Origin: Lacinutrix algicola
Lineage (GTDB): Bacteria; Bacteroidota; Bacteroidia; Flavobacteriales; Flavobacteriaceae
Direction: 5' to 3'
Length of the DNA stretch: 64,000 nucleotides
Assembly (NCBI RefSeq): GCF_001418085.1
Contig: NZ_LIQH01000036.1
Location: 1 to 64,000 of the forward strand
Shown: positions 57,859 to 64,000 of the stretch, piece after piece
Numbering within the stretch: the stretch's first letter is position 1
Layout of the letters: every line of letters begins with the position of its first letter
Program-made: the position numbers and the translations under genes
Notes under the pieces: generated by a model
What the model was told of the DNA's origin: nothing
The model's database searches: none
Seen by the model: only the letters and a program-made list of their open reading frames with translations

Positions 57859-58293
57859 ATGGATATTAAAATTATAAATAAATCTGCTCACGCTTTACCA
57901 CATTACGAAACTGTAGCATCTGCAGGAATGGATTTAAGAGCAAATATTAAAGAAAGCATTACATTACAACCAATGGAACGTGCAATTGTACCAACAGGGT
58001 TGTTTTTAGAGCTTCCAATAGGTGTAGAAGCACAAGTACGACCAAGAAGTGGTCTAGCCGCAAAAAAAGGCGTTACAGTGCTTAATGCTCCAGGAACAAT
58101 AGATGCAGATTATAGAGGAGAAATAGGTGTAATTTTAATTAATTTATCTTCTGAAACATTTATTGTAGAGAACGGAGAACGTATTGCACAATTAGTAATT
58201 GCTAAACATGAAAGAGCAGAATGGCAGCAAGTAGAAACACTTTCTGAAACCGATAGAGGTGAAGGCGGTTTTGGAAGTACAGGAATAAAATAA
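57859..58293 (+). CDS. dut: dUTP diphosphatase
   Basis: Dut hydrolyses dUTP to dUMP and keeps uracil out of DNA. It has 144 residues with the five family motifs, including AGMDLRA near residue 23, [11 protein letters not shown] near 61, [13 protein letters not shown] near 80 and the P-loop-like C-terminal [10 protein letters not shown]. The trimeric form is expected. It is followed by a nucleotidyltransferase gene. Confidence 0.96.
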   Translation: MDIKIINKSAHALPHYETVASAGMDLRANIKESITLQPMERAIVPTGLFLELPIGVEAQVRPRSGLAAKKGVTVLNAPGTIDADYRGEIGVILINLSSETFIVENGERIAQLVIAKHERAEWQQVETLSETDRGEGGFGSTGIK

Positions 58294-58343
58294 GAGGAAA
58301 TTTGTAAATACGTTTCGCTTAGCGGAAATAAAAATAATATAAG

Positions 58344-59363
58344 ATGAAAATAATAGTACCAATGGCAGGTAGAGGATCTCGACTGCGCCCACATAGTTTA
58401 ACAGTACCAAAACCATTAATTCCAGTTGCTGGACAGCCTATAGTACATCGTTTAGTAAAAGATATTGTAAAAGTATTAAACCAACCCATAGAAGAAATTG
58501 CTTTTGTTTTAGGTGATGCTGCTTGGTTTGGAGACGATGTTGTAAAAAGTTTAGAAGCATTAGCTACAGGTTTAGGTGCAAAAGCATCTATTTACAGACA
58601 AGACCAGCCATTAGGAACAGGACATGCTATTATGTGTGCAAAAGAGTCTTTATCTGGACCAGCAGTAATTGCTTATGCCGATACACTTATTCGTGCAGAT
58701 TTTAACTTAGATCCAGAAGCAGATGCCGTTATTTGGGTGAAGCAAGTAGACAAGCCTGAAGCTTATGGTGTGGTTAAATTAAACGAAAATAAAGAAATTG
58801 TAGAACTTGTAGAAAAGCCAGAACAGTTTGTTAGTGATCTTGCAGTAATTGGTATTTACTATTTTAAAGAGGTTTCTGCTTTAAAAGACGAATTACAAAA
58901 AGTACTAGATAATAACATTATTAATGGTGGTGAATACCAAATTAATGACGGAATTAAAGGTATGATGGCCAATGGTAAAACCTTTAAAACTGGTGAAGTT
59001 AGTGAATGGATGGACTGCGGAAATAAAGCTGTAACGTTAGAAACCAACCAACGTATGCTTGGATTTTTAAAAGCCGACGGAGAGGAGCAATTAATAGCCG
59101 ATTCAGTTAAAAACGAAAACTCAACTATTATAGAGCCTTGCTATATTGGAGAAAATGTAATCTTAAAAAATGCAACAGTAGGACCTCATGTTTCTATTGG
59201 AAATAATTGTATTATCGAAGACAGTACAATTAAATATAGTTTGATTCAGAATGAAACTACAATTAAAAACGCTAATTTAGATGAAGCCATGATTGGTAAC
59301 CATGTTAAGTACGATGGTAAATTTACTAAAATTAGTATTGGAGATTACTCTATTTTAGAATAA
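58344..59363 (+). CDS. Sugar nucleotidyltransferase with beta-helix C-terminus
   Basis: This 339-residue enzyme makes an NDP-sugar. The N-terminal domain has MAGRGSRLRPHSLTVPKPLIP at 7-27, LGTGHAI near 95 and VEKPEQ near 153; the C-terminus from about 250 has hexapeptide repeats (CYIGENVILKNATVGPHVSIG). This long form differs from RfbA at 8498 and is nearer to bifunctional or GlmU/RmlA2-like proteins. Nucleotide and sugar are unclear. It lies in a conserved run outside the polysaccharide locus. Confidence 0.82.
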   Translation: MKIIVPMAGRGSRLRPHSLTVPKPLIPVAGQPIVHRLVKDIVKVLNQPIEEIAFVLGDAAWFGDDVVKSLEALATGLGAKASIYRQDQPLGTGHAIMCAKESLSGPAVIAYADTLIRADFNLDPEADAVIWVKQVDKPEAYGVVKLNENKEIVELVEKPEQFVSDLAVIGIYYFKEVSALKDELQKVLDNNIINGGEYQINDGIKGMMANGKTFKTGEVSEWMDCGNKAVTLETNQRMLGFLKADGEEQLIADSVKNENSTIIEPCYIGENVILKNATVGPHVSIGNNCIIEDSTIKYSLIQNETTIKNANLDEAMIGNHVKYDGKFTKISIGDYSILE

Positions 59364-59368
59364 TCTAG

Positions 59369-59386
59369 TTCCTGAAAAATCAGGAA
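59369..59386. repeat. Short hairpin, possible terminator after the nucleotidyltransferase gene
   Basis: TTCCTGA and TCAGGAA pair around a four-base loop. A T-run (AATTTTTT) comes nine bases later, so it might end transcription weakly. The sequence also fits the short ATTCCTG..CAGGAAT element found again near 63.4 kb. Confidence 0.45.
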
Positions 59387-59418
59387 TATTGTAATTTTTT
59401 GGAATAATTTTTGAACTG

Positions 59419-59444
59419 TAATTCAGAGCGAAAGCGAAGAATCT
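59419..59444 (+). repeat. Short dispersed repeat (ATTCAGAGCG..GCGAAGAATCT type)
   Basis: TAATTCAGAGCGAAAGCGAAGAATCT, read in two halves, fits a short intergenic element that I recall as common in Flavobacteria genomes. It stops eight bases before the ATG of the TPR gene at 59452. Confidence 0.5.
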
Positions 59445-59451
59445 AACATAA

Positions 59452-60816
59452 ATGAATAAACTAAGCTATATATTACTTTTTATCTTCGGAGTACTCCTAT
59501 TTCCGGTAGTTACTTCTGCGCAAGTAGACTTTAATGCAACACCAAATGACGATTTAGGAAATGTATCGGATGAGTTTCAGGAATTATTCTATAAAGCATT
59601 ACAAGAAAAGGCAATCGAGAACTACGATAAAGCCATTAATGCATTGCAAAAGTGTATTGAAATAGACGATTCGGAATCTATTTTATATTTTGAGTTAGGT
59701 AAAAACTACAATAAACTTAAAAACTTTGGAGCAGCAGAAGATGCACTTAAAAAGGCAGTAAGCAAAGAACCAGATAACGAGTGGTATTTAGACGAGCTTT
59801 ACGAAAGTTATGCACAGCAAAAAGATTACGACAAAGCCATAAAAACAATAAAGCAATTAGTGAAATATCATCCTGATTATAAGGAAGACTTAGCTTCATT
59901 GTACGTAAGGACTAAAAAATACAAAGACGCTTTAAAAGTATTGGATGATATAGATGAGGAAATGGGTGTCTCAGACGAAAGAGACCGTTTAAGGAATCAA
60001 ATTTATAATGCTACTGGGCAAAAAAAACAGCAAATAAAAACGCTAGAAGAACGTGTAGACGAAAATCCTGAAGCCGAAAAAAACTACTTAGCTTTAATTT
60101 TTAGATACAGCGAAAGTAACGATACTAAAAAGGCATTTGAAACAGCTAAAAAACTATTAGAGGTTCATCCAGAATCGCAATTAGTGCATTTAGCATTGTA
60201 TAAATTCAATTTAGATGATGGTGAAGCAGCAATGGCTATAAAATCGATGAAAGTAGTTTTAAATAGCAGGCAAATTAAACCTGAAGCTAAGTTAAAAGTG
60301 CTTGCAGATTTTGTAAACTTTGTAAATAAGAATCCGCAGTACGAAAAAGATTTAGTTGAAATAACATCTTTGGTTAGCGAAAGCGCTGCCGATACCAAGA
60401 CTTTTATCGAGATTGCTCAATATTATTTAGCTAAAAAAGATAAAACAACGGCGATAGAATATTACACAAAAGCTCAAGCTCTTGAACCTGATAATTTTGG
60501 AATATTAAGGAATATTATTTTATTGCATATCGATTTAAAAGCCTTTGATAAAGCGGAACAAAAAAGTAAAGAAGGATTAGAAAAATATCCTTCGCAACCA
60601 GTACTTTATCTTACTAATGGTGTTGCTTTAAACCAATTAGCTAAATACGATAATGCTATCGAAACACTTGAAACTGGCTTAGATTATATTATAGAAGACA
60701 ATAAAATGGAAGCCGATTTTTATAAACAGTTAAGCAAAGCTTACACTGGTTTAAACAATTTAGCTAAAGCAAAAACGTTTAGTGATAAAGCCAAAAAGTT
60801 AGAAACTCCTAAGTAA
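59452..60816 (+). CDS. Tetratricopeptide-repeat protein, exported
   Basis: This 454-residue protein has a signal peptide (1-23, ending TSAQ) and tandem TPR-type helices over residues about 45-450, with several clear units (for example YDKAINALQKCIEID near 60, KTTAIEYYTKAQALEPDN near 345). It should act as a periplasmic scaffold. It is followed directly by a DUF4292 lipoprotein and an EnvC-like protein, an order conserved in Flavobacteria, so a role in envelope maintenance is likely. Confidence 0.83.
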   Translation: MNKLSYILLFIFGVLLFPVVTSAQVDFNATPNDDLGNVSDEFQELFYKALQEKAIENYDKAINALQKCIEIDDSESILYFELGKNYNKLKNFGAAEDALKKAVSKEPDNEWYLDELYESYAQQKDYDKAIKTIKQLVKYHPDYKEDLASLYVRTKKYKDALKVLDDIDEEMGVSDERDRLRNQIYNATGQKKQQIKTLEERVDENPEAEKNYLALIFRYSESNDTKKAFETAKKLLEVHPESQLVHLALYKFNLDDGEAAMAIKSMKVVLNSRQIKPEAKLKVLADFVNFVNKNPQYEKDLVEITSLVSESAADTKTFIEIAQYYLAKKDKTTAIEYYTKAQALEPDNFGILRNIILLHIDLKAFDKAEQKSKEGLEKYPSQPVLYLTNGVALNQLAKYDNAIETLETGLDYIIEDNKMEADFYKQLSKAYTGLNNLAKAKTFSDKAKKLETPK

Positions 60817-61593
60817 ATGACATTTAAACCTCAAATAGTATCGCTAATACTTATACTTTGTATTGGTTTAGTAAGTTGTAGATCTGCTAAAACAATCACA
60901 GATAATGGTACCTTAAATGCTAATTTTTCTGCACGTCAAATTATAAAAAACAACGATAAGAGTAATTCGAATTTTAATACGTTAAGTTCAAGATTAAAAA
61001 TTGAATCTACCGATGGTGATAAGTCACAATCTGTTTCGGTTTCTTTAAGAATGGAAAAAGATAAAACCATTTGGATGAGTAAACTCGGTATAGTAAAAGC
61101 ATTAATTACACCAAAAAGAGTTGCGTTTTATAACAAGTTAGATGGTACTTATTTTGATGGAGATTTTACTTATTTAAGTGAGCTATTAGGTACAGAATTA
61201 GATTTTTATAAAGTACAGGCTTTACTTTTGGGAGAGCCTATATTTAAGCCAAATACAAAAGACTACGAAGCTTCAGTTTATGAAAATTCGTATATGCTAC
61301 AGCCTAAAAACCAAGAAGATTTATTTGAAGTCTTTTTATTGTTTAATCCTACCCATTTTAAAATGGATTCTCAACAAATAGCGCAATCTAAAGAGCAACG
61401 TCATTTAGAGATAAACTATTTAGCATATCAAGAAGTAGAGAAAGAAATTCTTCCTGAGCGCATTAAAATTATTGCAATCGAAAACGATAAAGAACTAAAA
61501 ATTGACCTTGAATATAAAGGTATACAATTAAACCAAGATCTAAGGTTTCCGTTTAAGGTTCCTTCAGGATACGATCTAATAGAATTAAAATAA
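60817..61593 (+). CDS. DUF4292 family lipoprotein
   Basis: This 258-residue lipoprotein has a lipobox VSCRS with C21 and a mature part that is mostly beta-structured, ending with LRFPFKVPSGYDLIELK. It fits DUF4292, which is thought to be structurally close to LolB/LppX-type lipid carriers. The start follows the TPR gene with no gap, and the stop overlaps the EnvC-like gene by one base. A role in lipoprotein or lipid transport is only suggested by fold similarity. Confidence 0.8.
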   Translation: MTFKPQIVSLILILCIGLVSCRSAKTITDNGTLNANFSARQIIKNNDKSNSNFNTLSSRLKIESTDGDKSQSVSVSLRMEKDKTIWMSKLGIVKALITPKRVAFYNKLDGTYFDGDFTYLSELLGTELDFYKVQALLLGEPIFKPNTKDYEASVYENSYMLQPKNQEDLFEVFLLFNPTHFKMDSQQIAQSKEQRHLEINYLAYQEVEKEILPERIKIIAIENDKELKIDLEYKGIQLNQDLRFPFKVPSGYDLIELK

Positions 61594-62822
61594 TGCGAGA
61601 GTTTCAACATAAAATATTAGTGTTTAGCGTGCTGTTTTTTTGCAGTGCTTTTGTTTTTTCGCAAAGTGGAAAGCAAAAGGAATTAGAGGCTAGACGTATA
61701 GAATTGTCGCGAGAAATTCAGCAAATAAATGCACTGTTAGCTTCAAATAATTCTAAACAAAAATCGGAAGTTTCACAAATAGAAGATCTTAATCATAAGG
61801 TTAGTGTTCGAGAGAATCTTATTAAAGTAACGAACCAGCAAGCAAATTTATTAACGCGAGAAATTAATACCAATCAAAAACAAATTACAGCAAATCGTGA
61901 TGAGCTAACGGTTTTAAAAGATGGTTATTCTAAAATGCTTCAGAAAGCATATAAAAATAAGAATAAGCAAAGTCGTATTATGTTTTTATTGTCTTCAACA
62001 AACTTTAAACAAGCCTATAAACGTGTTCAGTATTTAAACCAATATGCAGATTACCAAAAGGAGCAAGCCGATAAAATAAAGCTTAAAACCATTGCACTTC
62101 AAGAAGCAAACACCAATCTATTAGTTCAAAAAGAAGCAAAGAGCAAACTAATTACAGAAAATAAAAAAGAACAAAAGACTTTAGAAATTGAGCGTAAGCA
62201 GCATGAAGTTATTATGGCGTCTATTAAAAAAGACTTAAATAAATATACGGCTCAAATTAAAGCTAAGCAAAAAGAAGCAAAAAGAATAGATAACCAGATA
62301 GATAAGTTAATTAGAGATGCTATTGCAGCTTCTAATAAAAAAGCTGGTGCTAAAACAACAACAAAGTCTAAGGGTTTTGCATTAACAGCAGAGGCTAAGG
62401 CGCTTGCTGCAGACTTTTTAGGTAGTAAAGGGAAGTTGCCTTGGCCTGTGGAAAAAGGTGTTGTAAAACTACGTTATGGTAAGCAGCCGTCTCCTGTAGA
62501 TAGAAATTTAACTATTAATAGTAATGGTGTAAGAATTTCTACCGAAAAAGGAGCGAAGGTGCGTGCCGTGTTTAATGGAGAAGTTATGGGTATTTTAAAA
62601 CCTAAACGTAGTAATCCTATTGTAATGGTAAAGCATGGTAACTATATTACTACGTATCAAAATCTTGGTAAAATATTTGTTAAGACTGGCGATAAGGTAA
62701 CTACTAAACAGGAAATTGGAGAGGTTTTTACTAATCCTACAACAGGTGAAACCATTTTAAAATTTAGGATTGATAAGGATAATAAAACTCAAAATCCTTC
62801 GAGTTGGATTTTTAAGATGTAG
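61593..62822 (+). CDS. envC: EnvC-like murein hydrolase activator with degenerate M23 domain
   Basis: This 409-residue exported protein has a signal peptide (1-24), a long coiled coil (about 25-235) and a C-terminal LytM/M23 domain (about 290-409). The zinc ligands are lost: the HxxxD site reads NGVRIST and the HLHFE site reads ILKFRI. That is typical of EnvC/NlpD proteins, which activate amidases instead of cutting peptidoglycan themselves. The coupled DUF4292 and TPR genes suggest a joint envelope or division function. Confidence 0.87.
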   Translation: MREFQHKILVFSVLFFCSAFVFSQSGKQKELEARRIELSREIQQINALLASNNSKQKSEVSQIEDLNHKVSVRENLIKVTNQQANLLTREINTNQKQITANRDELTVLKDGYSKMLQKAYKNKNKQSRIMFLLSSTNFKQAYKRVQYLNQYADYQKEQADKIKLKTIALQEANTNLLVQKEAKSKLITENKKEQKTLEIERKQHEVIMASIKKDLNKYTAQIKAKQKEAKRIDNQIDKLIRDAIAASNKKAGAKTTTKSKGFALTAEAKALAADFLGSKGKLPWPVEKGVVKLRYGKQPSPVDRNLTINSNGVRISTEKGAKVRAVFNGEVMGILKPKRSNPIVMVKHGNYITTYQNLGKIFVKTGDKVTTKQEIGEVFTNPTTGETILKFRIDKDNKTQNPSSWIFKM

Positions 62823-62893
62823 CATTCCTGAGAACGGAGCAATATTATCCTTTTTATCTTAATTTATTATCAAAATATTTTAAAGCTATATTT

Positions 62894-63403
62894 CTACTCA
62901 AATAAAGCCTTCAGCTCTGTTGCATCATGTGGCTTCATTTTTCCAGCTAAAACTAAACTTAGTTGTTTGCGTCTTAAAGCGCCTTCAAAACGTTCAATTT
63001 CTAATTCTGTTTCGGGAGTTAATTCTGGTACACGAACAGGTCTTCCTGTTTCGTCTACAGCAACAAAAGTATAAATAGCTTCGTTAGCCTTTGCTTTTAC
63101 ACCAGATTCTCTATCTTCTATCCAAACATCTATATAAATTTCCATAGAGCTTTTAAAAGCGCGAGAAACTTTTGCGTCTACAGTAACAACACTTCCTAAA
63201 GGAATAGCACGATTAAAAGCAACATGATTAACCGATGCTGTTACTACAACACGTCTAGAGTGGCGACGCGCACTAATACCTGCAGCACGATCCATTCTTG
63301 CTAATAGTTCGCCACCAAAAAGGTTATTAATTGGGTTGGTTTCACCAGGTAAAACCATATCCGTCATTATTGTTCTTGAGTCTTTTGCTGTTCTTGCTTC
63401 CAT
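62894..63403 (-). CDS. Acyl-CoA thioesterase, hotdog fold
   Basis: This 169-residue protein has one hotdog domain, with NPINNLFGGELLARMD near 22-37 holding the catalytic-type Asp and the block VNHVAFNRAIPLGSVV near 58. It resembles YciA/BACH-type acyl-CoA hydrolases, which release CoA from medium or long acyl chains. It is alone on the minus strand, convergent with envC. Confidence 0.87.
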   Translation of the reverse strand: MEARTAKDSRTIMTDMVLPGETNPINNLFGGELLARMDRAAGISARRHSRRVVVTASVNHVAFNRAIPLGSVVTVDAKVSRAFKSSMEIYIDVWIEDRESGVKAKANEAIYTFVAVDETGRPVRVPELTPETELEIERFEGALRRKQLSLVLAGKMKPHDATELKALFE

Positions 63404-63406
63404 AAT

Positions 63407-63427
63407 ATTCCCTGCAAAAGCAGGAAT
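63407..63427. repeat. Short palindromic element in front of the thioesterase gene
   Basis: ATTCCCTGCAAAAGCAGGAAT is an inverted repeat (CCTGC/GCAGG with 4-base loop) followed by CTG. It resembles the ATTCCTG..CAGGAATC elements scattered in Flavobacteria genomes and the hairpin at 59369. It lies just upstream of the start codon of the minus-strand gene. Confidence 0.5.
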
Positions 63428-63558
63428 CTGTTTAATGAGTTTTTCTTAATAGACACTTTGTGAATGTAGTATTTAGAAAAATTTCAAATTTAAAAATGCA
63501 AAGGTAAGCCGATTTAAAAATTCAGCCTTAAGTTTTAGTAAATATTAAGAAAAAGAGT

Positions 63559-64000
63559 TTAGTTTAAGTTTTTAACTAATAACCAAGCAGATTCATTATT
63601 GTTTTGACGAATAGAATTTAACTCACGTAGCGCTTCATTTCTATCATTAAAACTAGCGTAAGCAACTTGATGTAAACCGTATTTGTTAATACCAATTTTT
63701 CTAGCTTTAAAACCTTGATCTTGAAGTTGTTTTACTTTTGTAAGACAGTTTTCTTCTACTCTAAAAGCACCTGCAACTATATGGTAATTTCCAGATTGCT
63801 TACTTACATTTAATGTTGCAGCAGGCAATGGATTACTAATAATAAATGTAGCTTCTTGAATTTTAGTTTCTAACTGTGTATTAGCTTCTTCTTGGGCAAC
63901 CTGGTTTTGAGATTTAATCTCATTTACATAGTAATTTCCAGAAACTAAGCCACTAATAGTTAATGCAATTAATGCAATAGCTGCATATTTAAGATAAGGC
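63559..64000 (-). CDS. SPOR-domain protein, N-terminus outside the window
   Basis: This reading frame on the minus strand stays open to the window edge, so only the C-terminal 146 codons are seen. It has one membrane helix (KYAAIALIALTISGLVSG), a charged Glu/Gln linker, and a SPOR domain near the end with the pattern YHIVAGAF and KQLQDQGFKARKIG, typical of peptidoglycan-binding SPOR domains. A TTG at 63828 could start a shorter product, but upstream sequence continues coding. Relatives carry an N-terminal HU-like domain, which is not visible here. Confidence 0.8.
   Translation of the reverse strand, partial: PYLKYAAIALIALTISGLVSGNYYVNEIKSQNQVAQEEANTQLETKIQEATFIISNPLPAATLNVSKQSGNYHIVAGAFRVEENCLTKVKQLQDQGFKARKIGINKYGLHQVAYASFNDRNEALRELNSIRQNNNESAWLLVKNLN

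Noticed and set aside
63559-63828. Complete 89-codon SPOR gene starting at TTG 63828
   Set aside because: The frame continues upstream to the window edge with a membrane helix and linker typical of SPOR proteins, so the gene is cut by the window, not short.

Overview
The window looks like a chromosomal segment of a marine-type member of the Flavobacteriaceae (Bacteroidota). The DNA is very AT-rich and the promoter-like sites follow the Bacteroidota pattern TAnnTTTG. The gene set is also typical of the family: a SprE/PorW-like type IX secretion lipoprotein, an F-type ATPase operon led by AtpZ with atpD and atpC located elsewhere, and several Flavobacteria-restricted DUF families. The genus cannot be told from the sequence alone.

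Layout. (1) 1-5.3 kb: tatA (minus strand), a membrane-anchored M23 peptidase, a lipoprotein hydrolase, a GH3-type adenylating enzyme and a two-part DUF protein whose C-terminus resembles nucleoside phosphorylases. (2) 5.3-36.3 kb: a surface polysaccharide (O-antigen or capsule) locus of about 31 kb. It holds two tandem Wzz-like proteins, dTDP-L-rhamnose genes (rfbBACD), a TviB/TviC-like pair for UDP-GalNAcA, polymerases, a flippase, glycosyltransferases, a CapK-like ligase, a small PglC-like initiating transferase, a KAS III/ACP/KAS III/SDR cassette, PglD-, PglE- and PglF-like enzymes, genes for UDP-glucuronate and UDP-xylose, a second and larger initiating transferase, and a last glycosyltransferase with a convergent CapK-like gene. 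(3) 36.4-41.4 kb: purD, two DUF genes, upp, a DUF4254 gene and a GT9 glycosyltransferase. (4) 41.5-46.7 kb: a PaaE-like reductase, then a PadR regulator with two membrane proteins, followed by an ABC-type permease/ATPase pair. (5) 46.8-55.6 kb: sprE/porW, a bactofilin, atpZ, a small membrane protein and atpB-E-F-H-A-G. (6) 55.7-64 kb: a small lipoprotein, a flippase, dut, a nucleotidyltransferase, a TPR protein, a DUF4292 lipoprotein, an EnvC-like protein, a thioesterase and a SPOR protein cut by the window edge.

How the polysaccharide genes fit together. A PglF-like dehydratase, a PglE-like aminotransferase and a PglD-like acyltransferase should make a UDP-2,4-diamino-2,4,6-trideoxyhexose, which the PglC-like enzyme would load onto undecaprenyl phosphate. 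The inserted KAS III/ACP/KAS III/SDR block has the parts needed to build a short hydroxy-acyl chain on its own carrier protein, and its place directly before pglD suggests that the chain is put on the amino group. This would fit the acylated Qui2NAc4N known from Flavobacterium psychrophilum O-antigen. Rhamnose, GalNAcA and perhaps xylose would be added by the glycosyltransferases.

The most unusual points are a polymerase-glycosyltransferase fusion ORF joined exactly at a nine-A run (20061-22316), the mini-polyketide cassette (22922-25990), a decayed third copy of the EpsG/Wzy-like polymerase (about 27904-28262), and a terminator-like hairpin between atpE and atpF. I saw no tRNA, rRNA, CRISPR array, insertion sequence or phage gene.
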